From: CBFDBF01 sp050304615
Lineage (GTDB): Bacteria; Pseudomonadota; Gammaproteobacteria; Chromatiales; Chromatiaceae
Length of the DNA stretch: 64,000 nt
Direction of reading: 5' to 3'
Assembly (NCBI GenBank): GCA_050304615.1
Contig: JBNLDW010000012.1
Coordinates: forward strand, 248,001 to 312,000
Each line of letters starts with the position of its first letter. The first letter of the stretch is position 1. This document shows positions 41,005-49,257 of the stretch, piece after piece. The notes beneath the pieces are model-generated. The model did no database searches. It was not told the DNA's origin and saw only the letters and a list, made by a program, of their open reading frames with translations. The position numbers were made by a program, and so were the translations under genes.

Positions 41005-41613
41005 ATGTCCGATACATTGACCCGTCGCCAGCAAGAGATATATGACTATCTGGTGGAGAATCTGGATGAGTTCTACCATCCACCAACCCTGGATGAGCTC
41101 TGCACTGAACTGGGGCTGAGCTCCAAGGGTTCACTGCATAAACAGATCCAGGCGCTGATAGATGCCGGGCTGGTAGAGCCGATGAATAACCAGCGCCGCG
41201 GCATCCGGCTTACCGAGGCCGCCCTCCAGGATGAGGGCGAACTCCCGATGCTGGGGTATATCGCCGCTGGCTCTCCGATCCAGGCGATTGAGCAGCAGGA
41301 GTACATGCAGGTGCCAGATTTTCTGCGGAGTAATAAGGAGTGTTATCTGCTGCAGGTCAGGGGGGACTCAATGATCGAAGAGGGTATCCTTGATGGCGAC
41401 TACATCGTGGTTGAACAGCGCAACCGGGCGCGCAACGGAGAGATTGTAGTCGCCCTGGTAGAGGGAGAAGAGGCAACCCTGAAACGGATAGAGCAGAAGC
41501 CTAACCAGGTTGTACTGCACCCTGCCAACAGCAGCATGAAGCCTATGCGCTATCGACCGGATCAGATTGAGATCCAGGGGGTTTTAATCGGCCAGATGAG
41601 GCAGTACCACTAG
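41005..41613 (+). CDS. lexA: SOS repressor LexA
   Basis: A 202-residue LexA. The winged-helix domain reads TRRQQEIYDYLV, with PPTLDELCTELGLSSKGSLHKQIQAL; the recognition helix region SSKGSLHKQI differs from the enterobacterial SPNAAEEHL. The self-cleavage site is Ala88-Gly89 in YIAAGSP, and the catalytic pair is Ser122 (GDSMIEEG) and Lys160. RecA-stimulated cleavage should relieve repression. Two direct-repeat boxes upstream indicate autoregulation. It converges with the SET-domain gene. Confidence 0.95.
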   Translation: MSDTLTRRQQEIYDYLVENLDEFYHPPTLDELCTELGLSSKGSLHKQIQALIDAGLVEPMNNQRRGIRLTEAALQDEGELPMLGYIAAGSPIQAIEQQEYMQVPDFLRSNKECYLLQVRGDSMIEEGILDGDYIVVEQRNRARNGEIVVALVEGEEATLKRIEQKPNQVVLHPANSSMKPMRYRPDQIEIQGVLIGQMRQYH

Positions 41614-41615
41614 TA

Positions 41616-41975
41616 TCACCAACCGTAATCGAAGGTGATCTCTTCATCCTGTTCGATACTCCGCAGGGCGTACAGGTCTAGCCCATCGAACTCGGCGTTG
41701 TATTCGTCTGAGTGGTTGAGGAAACGGAGCAGGTTCTTGCCATCATGCCCTACCGGCTCGTCATCGTCATCCGACTCATACACCCACAGCACATGGTGAC
41801 CATTCTCACTGACCTTAGGGCCATGAAAGGTACCGATATACTCACCCTTTTCGATCGCCCTACAGGCAAACAAGCCTCTGCCGTGGATCCCTGATGGTGC
41901 TTCATAGACGGTATCCTTAAGCTCACAATCGGCTACGCGCTTTGGTGAATTGTTAGGCTCGCTGCTGTCGCTCAT
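41616..41975 (-). CDS. SET-domain protein
   Basis: A 119-residue minimal SET domain. GRGLFACRAIEKGEYIGTF is the N-terminal SET strand, and RFLNHSDEYNAEF and EEITFDYGW carry the NHS and DYGW motifs that bind S-adenosylmethionine and the lysine channel. Bacterial SET proteins can methylate lysines on ribosomal or DNA-binding proteins; the target here is unknown. Its start overlaps the upstream small gene by 4 bp (ATGA). The pair is divergent from the SOS boxes at 42210-42255. Confidence 0.8.
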   Translation of the reverse strand: MSDSSEPNNSPKRVADCELKDTVYEAPSGIHGRGLFACRAIEKGEYIGTFHGPKVSENGHHVLWVYESDDDDEPVGHDGKNLLRFLNHSDEYNAEFDGLDLYALRSIEQDEEITFDYGW

Positions 41976-42172
41976 AACTCACAATCACTATTAACATAGA
42001 CAGCCATAATGCCCTCCAGCTCCTGCAGGAGCTCCTGCCTCTCTTCCACTGAGAGGGCAGCCGTCTCCGCCGGCTCTCTACCCTCTTTCAGCGCATCAAT
42101 ACAGGAGCGAACCGAGCGGCAGCCCTGGTTACAGATAGTCTCTAAACAGGCATCAAAACGCTGGTTTTTCAT
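41972..42172 (-). CDS. Small cysteine-containing protein coupled to the SET-domain gene
   Basis: A 66-residue protein with Cys9, Cys14, Cys18 and Cys24 (LETICNQGCRSVRSC) in the first third, then an acidic helix (SVEERQELLQELEGIM). The cysteine spacing could bind a metal. I do not recognise a family with a known role. It starts 38 bp from the nearer SOS box, so it may be SOS-linked as well. Confidence 0.65.
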   Translation of the reverse strand: MKNQRFDACLETICNQGCRSVRSCIDALKEGREPAETAALSVEERQELLQELEGIMAVYVNSDCEL

Positions 42173-42209
42173 ATTTTATTCATGATCATAGGGATTTTAC
42201 AAAAAATAT

Positions 42210-42224
42210 GTTCTATTTCTGTTC
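42210..42224 (+). promoter_or_regulatory. LexA-type box, left, upstream of the small membrane protein
   Basis: GTTCTATTTCTGTTC (then T) fits GTTCT-N6-GTTCT at all ten positions. It lies in the 146-bp gap between the divergent 66-residue gene and the 51-residue gene. Confidence 0.75.
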
Positions 42225-42240
42225 TCTATGTGCTAAAGTA

Positions 42241-42255
42241 GAACGCATGGAGAAC
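42241..42255 (-). promoter_or_regulatory. LexA-type box, right, upstream of the small membrane protein
   Basis: GAACGCATGGAGAAC, preceded by A, is AGAAC-N6-AGAAC, the reverse form of the same direct repeat. It lies 63 bp upstream of the ATG at 42319. Two boxes in opposite orientation suggest tight repression. Confidence 0.75.
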
Positions 42256-42267
42256 GTTTTAAGGCTC

Positions 42268-42315
42268 ATGGAGGTAGCTAATAGGCTGTTTTTCACCTTT
42301 TTACTCAAGGGGTAG
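42268..42315 (+). CDS. Possible 15-residue leader peptide
   Basis: ATG at 42268 to TAG at 42313-42315 encodes a hydrophobic peptide beginning MEVANRLFF. AAGG lies 3-6 bases upstream. Its stop is 3 bp before the ATG of the 51-residue gene, so it could couple or attenuate translation of that gene. It may equally be chance. Confidence 0.3.
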   Translation: MEVANRLFFTFLLKG

Positions 42316-42318
42316 GTA

Positions 42319-42474
42319 ATGAATAATATCAATAATTATATTATGTGTGATCAGGTACAGAATCAAGTCACCACCATTATGGCCAGTGACACTGAGCATA
42401 GAAGAGCGCAACGCGAGAGACTTTCACTACTAATCTCTATCTGCTCCATCGGCTGTATCTATCTACTTTTTTAA
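42319..42474 (+). CDS. SOS-linked small C-terminal-anchor membrane protein (unannotated)
   Basis: ATG at 42319 to TAA at 42472-42474 encodes 51 residues. The start is preceded by AAGGGG seven bases upstream. The first 34 residues are polar and end in a basic stretch (EHRRAQRER). The last 17 (LSLLISICSIGCIYLLF) form one membrane helix. Two exact LexA-type boxes lie upstream. The 3' end overlaps the end of pabB by 12 bp, tail to tail. SOS-induced small membrane proteins in other bacteria block division (SidA) or depolarise the membrane (TisB), and this gene fits such a role by context only. Confidence 0.6.
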   Translation: MNNINNYIMCDQVQNQVTTIMASDTEHRRAQRERLSLLISICSIGCIYLLF

Positions 42475-43848
42475 GCTGCCCTGCAACATCTCCATGGTGG
42501 CGGCCGCCTTGTCCATGGTCTCCTGGTACTCATCCGCCATAACGGAGTCGGCAACAATACCGCCACCAACGGAGAAGTAGATTTCACCCTCTTGGTGCAG
42601 CATGGTACGTATGGTGATACTGCTATCCATGGAACCATCAAACCCAAGATAGCAGATGGAGCCACAGTAGATTCCACGTCGGTTTGGTTCCAGTTCTTCT
42701 ATGATCTCCATCGCCCGTACCTTGGGGGCACCGGTGATGGAGCCACCGGGAAAGCAGCCCCGAAGTAGCGCAATGGCATCTTTGTCCGCTGCCAGCCGCC
42801 CCTTTATGGTGCTAACCAGATGGTGGACAGTAGCAAAGCTCTCTACAGCGAACATGTTCGGCACATGGACGGTGCCGGGCTCACAGCTCTTTCCCAGATC
42901 GTTCCTCAGCAGATCAACAATCATCAGGTTCTCAGAGCGATCCTTGGCACTATTGGCAAGTTCTTCAGCCAGCTGTCTATCTGCTGCCGGGTCTTCTGCT
43001 CTGGGGCGGGTTCCCTTTATTGGCTTGGTCTCTACCTCGTCTCCCCTTACCTTGAGAAATCGCTCTGGAGAGCAGCTTAGAATCTGCCCATCCGGTAGAT
43101 TGAGGTAGCTGCTAAAGGGGGCAGGATTTATCTGCCGCAGAGATTGGTAGGCCATCCATGGATCGCCAGTGGCGGTCGCGCTAAAACGCTGCGCCAGGTT
43201 TACCTGATAGCAGTCGCCGTTGTGGATGTACTCTTTGATGCGTGAGAAGGCTGCAGCATATTGTTCTTTGGTCAGATTAGACTCTACTGCCCCATTCAGC
43301 TGAAAGTGCTGTCGTACCGTCTTCTCTGGTAGATGTGAAAACAGCTCTACCAACTCATCCCAACGTTGCTCGGTGGCTGGGTCACGCCCCTGCCCTACCA
43401 ACCAACTCTGCTGCTGCTGGTGATCCACCACCACGGCCCAATCATAGATGCCGATGGCCATCTCCGGCATATCGATATCATCTATAGCAATAGAGGGAAG
43501 CCGCTCTAGGCAGTGGGCTAGATCGTACCCCAGGTAACCGATGGCACCACCGTAAAATGGCACCCCAGACACTGGTTGCGACCTCTCTCCCAACATCTCT
43601 CGCAGAAGCTGAAACGGATCATCGGTAGAGGACGAGATCTCTAATCCTGTTACCTCTGCCGAACCACAGCGGTAACGCAGTGTGGCCATAGGTTCGCAGG
43701 AGAGGATATCGTAACGTCCCTGAGGAGAGAGGGGCTGACCGCTATCCAGGAAGACTGCCCACGGCAGATCGGCTATCGCCGCAAATAGGTAGGCGCTGTC
43801 TGGATGGTAAGGAAGAGATTGCTGCAGAACTGGATTACTCTTGGGCAC
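42463..43848 (-). CDS. pabB: Aminodeoxychorismate synthase component I
   Basis: A 461-residue chorismate-binding enzyme that makes 4-amino-4-deoxychorismate for folate synthesis. PIKGTRPR with lysine (not PIAGT as in anthranilate synthase) marks it as PabB. The rest of the chorismate domain is intact: DRSENLMIVDLLRNDLGK, CFPGGSITGAPKVRAMEII, YCGSICYLGFDG and VGGGIVADS. It lies downstream of ihfB in the same direction with a 36-bp gap. pabA is not in the window. Confidence 0.92.
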   Translation of the reverse strand: MPKSNPVLQQSLPYHPDSAYLFAAIADLPWAVFLDSGQPLSPQGRYDILSCEPMATLRYRCGSAEVTGLEISSSTDDPFQLLREMLGERSQPVSGVPFYGGAIGYLGYDLAHCLERLPSIAIDDIDMPEMAIGIYDWAVVVDHQQQQSWLVGQGRDPATEQRWDELVELFSHLPEKTVRQHFQLNGAVESNLTKEQYAAAFSRIKEYIHNGDCYQVNLAQRFSATATGDPWMAYQSLRQINPAPFSSYLNLPDGQILSCSPERFLKVRGDEVETKPIKGTRPRAEDPAADRQLAEELANSAKDRSENLMIVDLLRNDLGKSCEPGTVHVPNMFAVESFATVHHLVSTIKGRLAADKDAIALLRGCFPGGSITGAPKVRAMEIIEELEPNRRGIYCGSICYLGFDGSMDSSITIRTMLHQEGEIYFSVGGGIVADSVMADEYQETMDKAAATMEMLQGSLKK

Positions 43849-43884
43849 CTATAGTCTGTTCTGGACGCAACAGGTTGCCCTAAC

Positions 43885-44187
43885 TTAACCTTGCAGCTGC
43901 CGCAAGAAACCATCATTAACCCGTTCACGTAACTCTTTACCAGGCTTGAAATGGGGGACATGTTTACCTGCCAAGGCAACAGAGACGCCGGTCTTTGGGT
44001 TGCGCCCCTGTCTTGGTGGACGGTAATGGAGGGAGAAACTACCAAAGCCACGAACCTCAACCCGCTCACCGGAGGCCAACGCCTGACTCATCTGTTCAAG
44101 GATGCATTTGACCGCTAGCTCTACGTCACGATACGCCAGCATGTTCTGCTTCTTTGCGATGACATCAATCAACTCAGACTTTGTCAT
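43885..44187 (-). CDS. ihfB: Integration host factor beta subunit
   Basis: A 100-residue HU/IHF-family DNA-bending protein. MTKSELIDVIAKKQ, VEVRGFGSFSLHYRPPRQGRNPKTG and the arm region GKHVPHFKPGKELRERV identify the beta subunit. Its position after rpsA is the conserved gammaproteobacterial order. A hairpin at 44212-44234 lies in the 75-bp gap from rpsA. Confidence 0.95.
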   Translation of the reverse strand: MTKSELIDVIAKKQNMLAYRDVELAVKCILEQMSQALASGERVEVRGFGSFSLHYRPPRQGRNPKTGVSVALAGKHVPHFKPGKELRERVNDGFLRQLQG

Positions 44188-44211
44188 TTCTTAAACACTC
44201 CCCCTAAACAA

Positions 44212-44234
44212 CCGGCCGGGTTGCCAATCCGGCC
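44212..44234 (-). other. GC hairpin between rpsA and ihfB
   Basis: CCGGCC at 44212-44217 and CCGGCC at 44229-44234 can pair (GGCCGG is its own complement) around an 11-base loop. There is no T-run, so it is more likely an RNA-stability or partial-termination element than a full terminator. Confidence 0.4.
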
Positions 44235-44262
44235 ATACCTTACAATATGTGTAATATCTAAC

Positions 44263-45939
44263 CTACTCCCCATTATCCCCCATCTGCTCTTTCAGTAGGT
44301 CACCGAGTGTAGCAGCACCGGCTTTAGGGCTCGCCCCATAGCTCTTGATAGCTGCCTTTTCATCAGCCTCATCCTTCGCCTTGATAGAGAGTGATATGGT
44401 GCGATTCTTTCGGTCTACACCGAGAAACTTAGCTTCTATCTCATCACCCTCTTTCAGCATGGTACGTGCATCCTCTACCCGCTCACGCGATAGCTCAGAG
44501 GCGCGCAGATAACCCTCTACGCCTTCTTCCAGGGTGATTACTGCGCCCTTGGCATCTACCTCTTTGATGACACCGGTTACGATACTACCCTTGGAATTAG
44601 TTCCCACGTAGGCGGAGAACGGGTCTTGATCTAGATACTTAATTCCCAGAGAGATACGCTCACGCTCTGGATCTACAGATAGTACAACTGTCTCTAGCTC
44701 GTCGCCCTTCTTGTAGTTCCGCACTGCCTCTTCACCCGCCTCATCCCAAGATATATCTGAGAGGTGAACCAGGCCGTCGATACCGCCATCCAGGCCAATA
44801 AAGATACCAAAATCGGTAATCGACTTGATCTTACCAGTTACATGATCGCCCTTCTTGAAGTTCTCGGCAAACAGATCCCATGGATTGCTCTGACACTGCT
44901 TCATACCGAGAGAGATACGACGACGTTCCTCATCGATATCCAGGACCATGACCTCAACCTCATCCCCCAGTTGTACCAGTTTGGATGGGTGAATATTTTT
45001 GTTGGTCCAATCCATCTCAGAGACGTGGATTAGTCCCTCAACACCCTCTTCGATCTCGGCAAAACAGCCGTAATCAGCAAGGTTTGTAATCTTACCGAAG
45101 AGTCTGGTGCCCTCAGGATAGCGGCGTGACAGATTGACCCATGGATCCTCGCCCATCTGTTTCAGGCCAAGAGAGACTCGTTGCTTCTCACGGTCAAACT
45201 TAAGAATCTTGACCATAACCTCGGCCCCGATCTCAACCACCTCTGATGGGTGCTTAACCCGCTTCCATGCCATATCAGTGATATGTAGCAGTCCATCGAT
45301 ACCGCCAAGATCCACAAATGCACCATAGTCGGTCAGGTTCTTAACTACACCCTTGACCTCCATTCCCTCTTCCAGACCCTCTAGCAGGTTCTCGCGTTCG
45401 GCGCTGTACTCGGTCTCGACTACCGCGCGGCGTGATACCACTACGTTATTGCGGCGACGATCCAGCTTGATGACCTTGAACTCCAGCTCCTTACCCTCTA
45501 AATAGGAGGTATCACGAACCGGACGCACATCAACCAACGAACCTGGCAGGAAGGCACGGATCTCACCCAACTCTACGGTGAAGCCACCCTTTACCTTGCC
45601 ATTGATTTTACCAATGACTGTCTCTTCGTCCTCAAAAGCTGTGTTCAGCACATGCCATGCATGGTTGCGCTTGGCTTTGTCACGAGAAAGACGGGTTGCA
45701 CCAAAACCGTCTTCAACGGCATCCAGTGAAACTTCAACTTGATCACCGACGGTTACTTCAATCTCACCATCGCTGTCTAAAAACTGTTCTCTTGGGATAA
45801 CTCCTTCGGACTTGAGCCCGGCATTCACTATTACTGAATCTGGAGTAATTTCTAGTACGGTACCTATAACGATGGAACCGGTTTTCAACTGGGTATTAGC
45901 GACGCTCTCTTCAAAGAGTTCTGCAAAGCTTTCGGTCAT
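44263..45939 (-). CDS. rpsA: 30S ribosomal protein S1
   Basis: A 558-residue protein with six S1 RNA-binding repeats, the standard length. The ATG at 45939 gives MTESFAELFEES, the family start; the 14 residues before it are dismissed. Repeat landmarks include VKNLTDYGAFVDLGGIDGLLHITDMAW, ITNLADYGCFAEIEEGVEGLIHVSEMDW and IKSITDFGIFIGLDGGIDGLVHLSDISW-like segments. S1 binds mRNA on the 30S subunit. It follows cmk across a terminator-like hairpin. Confidence 0.96.
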   Translation of the reverse strand: MTESFAELFEESVANTQLKTGSIVIGTVLEITPDSVIVNAGLKSEGVIPREQFLDSDGEIEVTVGDQVEVSLDAVEDGFGATRLSRDKAKRNHAWHVLNTAFEDEETVIGKINGKVKGGFTVELGEIRAFLPGSLVDVRPVRDTSYLEGKELEFKVIKLDRRRNNVVVSRRAVVETEYSAERENLLEGLEEGMEVKGVVKNLTDYGAFVDLGGIDGLLHITDMAWKRVKHPSEVVEIGAEVMVKILKFDREKQRVSLGLKQMGEDPWVNLSRRYPEGTRLFGKITNLADYGCFAEIEEGVEGLIHVSEMDWTNKNIHPSKLVQLGDEVEVMVLDIDEERRRISLGMKQCQSNPWDLFAENFKKGDHVTGKIKSITDFGIFIGLDGGIDGLVHLSDISWDEAGEEAVRNYKKGDELETVVLSVDPERERISLGIKYLDQDPFSAYVGTNSKGSIVTGVIKEVDAKGAVITLEEGVEGYLRASELSRERVEDARTMLKEGDEIEAKFLGVDRKNRTISLSIKAKDEADEKAAIKSYGASPKAGAATLGDLLKEQMGDNGE

Positions 45940-46007
45940 GAGAAAATTTTCCTGGGTACTGCCGCATCGACCGACATACAAAATAGAGCATGCCGACGGT
46001 TATTGTT

Positions 46008-46035
46008 AAAAAAAAAGTCCTACCACTCTGTGGTA
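46008..46035 (-). terminator. Terminator-like hairpin between cmk and rpsA
   Basis: On the minus strand TTTTACCACAGAGTGGTAGG precedes a run of nine T. TACCAC pairs with GTGGTA around the 3-4-base loop. It could end cmk transcripts and leave rpsA on its own promoter, or act as a partial attenuator. Confidence 0.6.
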
Positions 46036-46077
46036 AAACCACCTGATGGGCACCTGAATCTATTATTCAGATCCCGC

Positions 46078-46746
46078 CTAATATCCGAGTTCAGGAAAGG
46101 TGCTACGCACCAGTTCCATAACCCGTGCCAACACCTCTTCAATGGAGAGTGCTGTTGACTCCAATTCCAGTGCTGCGGCTGGTGCTGTCAATGGAGCCAC
46201 CCTACGATTACGATCTCGCTCATCGCGTTGACGAATCTCTGCGGTGAGGTGCGCTAAATTAACATCTAATCCTTTTTCTTTCAACTGGTTATAGCGTCTT
46301 TTTGCCCTTTCTTCGGCGCTTGCGGTCAAAAACACCTTAATATCCGCCTCCGGGAATACCACGGTTCCCATATCACGGCCTTCTGCCACCAAACCAGGCA
46401 TCTCGGCGAAGCCCCGCTGCCAATCCAGTAGGGCAATCCGAACCTCTGGCACCGTGGCCACAATAGAGGCCACATTCCCGGCGGTCTCGGTACGCATCTC
46501 AAGGGTGACATCCTCCCCATCCAGATAGACGGTATCACCCTTAAACTCAACATTCATGATACGTGCAACTTCTGCTAATTTATCTACCTGATCGACGCTA
46601 ATGCCGGCACGTTCTGCAGACAAACCAACCAATCTGTATAAGGCCCCGCTATCTAGGCAGTGCCATCCAAGCCGTTGTGCTAACAACTTGGCGATGGTTC
46701 CTTTACCTGAGCCGCTTGGCCCGTCTATGGTTATGATTTTTGGCAT
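46078..46746 (-). CDS. cmk: Cytidylate kinase
   Basis: A 222-residue (d)CMP kinase. IDGPSGSGKGTIAKLLAQRLGW is the P-loop, LDSGALYRLVG the substrate region, EGRDMGTVVFPEADIKVFLTAS the conserved core, and RDERDRNRRVAPL the arginine-rich LID region. It starts 3 bp after the aroA stop codon, the usual aroA-cmk-rpsA order. Confidence 0.95.
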   Translation of the reverse strand: MPKIITIDGPSGSGKGTIAKLLAQRLGWHCLDSGALYRLVGLSAERAGISVDQVDKLAEVARIMNVEFKGDTVYLDGEDVTLEMRTETAGNVASIVATVPEVRIALLDWQRGFAEMPGLVAEGRDMGTVVFPEADIKVFLTASAEERAKRRYNQLKEKGLDVNLAHLTAEIRQRDERDRNRRVAPLTAPAAALELESTALSIEEVLARVMELVRSTFPELGY

Positions 46747-46749
46747 AGA

Positions 46750-48084
46750 TCAACTCCTGTCTGACCGAATAGCCAACCCAGTTGTCGTGGCCAGCTCGAC
46801 AAAACCGGGAAACGAGGTGTCTACATTGGCACAATCATCTATTATAATCTTGCCTTCAGCACACAATCCAGCCATGGCAAAGGCCATAGCGATGCGGTGG
46901 TCGCCGTGGCTAGACACTGCTCCTCCGCCAAAACTCCCACCCTGAATGCGCATTCCATCCTGGCTAGTTGCTACATCAATACCAAGCGTAGCCAAACCAT
47001 CTGCCATTACCTGGATACGATCACTCTCTTTGAGCCGCAGCTCTTCCGCCCCGGATAGTACGGTCTCGCCAGTGGCACAGGCGGCGGCAATAAATATGGC
47101 CGGAAACTCATCGATCGCCAAAGGTACCTGATCTACAGGTATATGGATACCTTTTAGTGGTGCCGATCTAACTCGCAGGTCGGCCACCGGCTCACCGCCC
47201 ACATCACGCCTATTCAGTATTTCGATATCTGCCCCCATCAGACGCAGAATGGTGATCACGCCATCCCGAGTGGGGTTGATGCCCACATGCTCCAGCAGCA
47301 GATCAGATCCCTTGGCTATAGAAGCCCCCACCAGAAAAAAGGCGGCTGATGAGATATCGCTCGGTATATTTAGATCACAGGCGGTCAAACTACCGCCACC
47401 CTGTAGACAGATACGACTACCCTGGAGTTCCAGATTATACCCAAAACCCTGCAACATACGCTCGGTATGATCTCTTGTCGGGGCTGGTTCTGTGACGCAG
47501 GTCTGTCCTTGGGCATACAACCCAGCAAACAGGATGGATGATTTTACCTGGGCGCTGGCTACAGGCATCTGATAGTCAATGCCGTGCAACGAGGCCCCTC
47601 CCTCTATCCTCAGAGGTGCCGTGCCCTGCTCAGTGGTGCCTATATTTGCTCCCATCAACGCCAGCGGCTCGGTTACCCGACGCATCGGACGCCCGGATAG
47701 AGAGCTATCCCCAACTAGAGTAGTACTGAAATCCTGCGCTGCCAACAGACCGGAGAGCAACCGCATGGAGGTACCGGAATTACCCAGATCAAGCGCTGCC
47801 TCCGGCCTCTGCAGGCCATGCATACCAACACCATGCACCACTACCATCCCACCCTCTGGTCCTTCAATATCGACCCCCATCTGGCGGAAGGCATTGAGGG
47901 TAGCGAGGCTATCCTCTCCCTGCAGAAAACCGCTGACCCTGGTTACCCCTACCGCCAGTGAACCGAGCATGATAGAACGGTGAGAGATAGATTTATCCCC
48001 GGGCAGGCGTATGCTGCCGGAGAGGCTACCACCTGGCTGGACAATAAAACTAAGCTTCACAGATGAAGACACAAAGTACCCCAA
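46750..48084 (-). CDS. aroA: 3-phosphoshikimate 1-carboxyvinyltransferase (EPSP synthase)
   Basis: A 444-residue enzyme of the shikimate pathway. LPGDKSISHRSIMLGSLA contains the PEP-site motif, LGNSGTSMRLLSGLLA the second signature, and RLKESDRIQ the third. The glyphosate-site motif reads LGNSGT, with alanine absent, typical of the bacterial class outside enterobacteria. The start may be a few residues downstream since the family begins near VQPGGSLSG. It is separated from tyrA by two inserted plus-strand genes. Confidence 0.95.
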   Translation of the reverse strand: MGYFVSSSVKLSFIVQPGGSLSGSIRLPGDKSISHRSIMLGSLAVGVTRVSGFLQGEDSLATLNAFRQMGVDIEGPEGGMVVVHGVGMHGLQRPEAALDLGNSGTSMRLLSGLLAAQDFSTTLVGDSSLSGRPMRRVTEPLALMGANIGTTEQGTAPLRIEGGASLHGIDYQMPVASAQVKSSILFAGLYAQGQTCVTEPAPTRDHTERMLQGFGYNLELQGSRICLQGGGSLTACDLNIPSDISSAAFFLVGASIAKGSDLLLEHVGINPTRDGVITILRLMGADIEILNRRDVGGEPVADLRVRSAPLKGIHIPVDQVPLAIDEFPAIFIAAACATGETVLSGAEELRLKESDRIQVMADGLATLGIDVATSQDGMRIQGGSFGGGAVSSHGDHRIAMAFAMAGLCAEGKIIIDDCANVDTSFPGFVELATTTGLAIRSDRS

Positions 48085-48384
48085 GGTATATGGGCTGCAG
48101 TGCGCCCTAAAGAGATACTAAGCTTAAAGCTTATCACCCTGATTGTAAACCTAACCACCTGAAATACAGGGAATTATCAGCGAATAAACAGCGCGGCAAA
48201 ATTATGATTGCGATTTATCTTTGATCCAGGAATACTCCAGGAATATTCTATGCATCTCTGGTCTCTTTTGGATAAAGTTGATTACATCACTAAGAGCACT
48301 AAGGTACGAGTTTATTAACATAGCAGAGATTTTTTTTGCATCCATAATTCATCGCCATCATAAATACCAAAGCGGAACAGCATA
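48085..48384. other. Divergent intergenic region aroA / CbiM-like gene
   Basis: About 300 bp with no gene. It is AT-rich near the right end (ATTTTTTTTGCATCCATAATTC, about 48330-48350) and presumably holds promoters for both neighbours. I see no riboswitch or long hairpin. Confidence 0.4.
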
Positions 48385-49050
48385 GTGGAACTACACGGCC
48401 TACTGATTTCTGACACCCTGCTGTGGGTTATAAACATCCTCTACGGAGTCATATTGATTACGGCCCTGCGGATGACTCCTTGGCGCACTTTTCTAAATGG
48501 CGAAAGACGACATGTATTCCTTGGTGCCTGTGTAGCACTGATTCTTCTCTGGCACATCCGTGGAGCTGCTATGGATGAGCTCTCTTTCCATTTTTTGGGG
48601 GTAACCACTATTACCCTGATGTTTGGCTGGTCCTTGGCTATTATCGCAACATCTATCGCAATGATTGGAGTGACTCTAAATGGCAGTGCCGATTGGTCAA
48701 TATTTGCCATCAACGAATTGGTGGTAGGTATTATCCCAGTAACCATAACCCAGATATCACTCATTCTGGTGCGTACCTATCTGCCCAAAAACTTTTTTGT
48801 ATATGTCCTGGGAAACGGCTTTCTAACCGCTGGTCTGGCGGCGACTATTGCCGGCTATGTGGCTGCCTGGATTCTAACCAGTAGTGGCACACTCTCCTAC
48901 GAGGCGCTCTCCAGCACGATACTACCCTTCTTTCCCCTTATCTTCTTCCCTGAGGCCTTTATAAACGGCTGGGCAATGACCATTCTAGTCTGTTATCGAC
49001 CGCATTGGGTCTACTCCTTCAGTGATAGCCTATATATCCAGGGTAAATAG
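48385..49050 (+). CDS. CbiM-like (COG3235 type) membrane protein
   Basis: A 221-residue protein with about six membrane spans starting at GTG 48385. Motifs FLGVTTITLMFGWSLAIIA, LVVGIIPVTITQISLILVRTYLPKNFFVYVLGNGF and LIFFPEAFINGWAMTILVCYRPHWVYSF match the predicted energy-coupling-factor permease group related to CbiM. Such proteins may import a metal or vitamin. Its cargo is unknown; no ECF ATPase lies nearby. It interrupts the aromatic supra-operon on the opposite strand. Confidence 0.72.
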   Translation: MELHGLLISDTLLWVINILYGVILITALRMTPWRTFLNGERRHVFLGACVALILLWHIRGAAMDELSFHFLGVTTITLMFGWSLAIIATSIAMIGVTLNGSADWSIFAINELVVGIIPVTITQISLILVRTYLPKNFFVYVLGNGFLTAGLAATIAGYVAAWILTSSGTLSYEALSSTILPFFPLIFFPEAFINGWAMTILVCYRPHWVYSFSDSLYIQGK

Positions 49051-49257
49051 CCAGCTAAATCAAGGAGAGGTTTGAGAAGTGATCTACATATATCAACAAA
49101 AAAATGGGTGAAATAGATATTTATTTCCCACTTTAATGGATATAATGGTTGCTTGGTCGGTTTGTACCGCATAAGGCTAATGCCTTCCGCCAGGAGAGTG
49201 CCGGCCTAGCTCTTGGTAAACTAATAACCGATGGAATTCTTAAAAAAGAGGGTCATG

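Noticed and set aside
42463..43848. Anthranilate synthase component I (TrpE) for the pabB gene
   Set aside because: The PIKGT motif has the lysine typical of PabB, and no trpG/trpD is adjacent.
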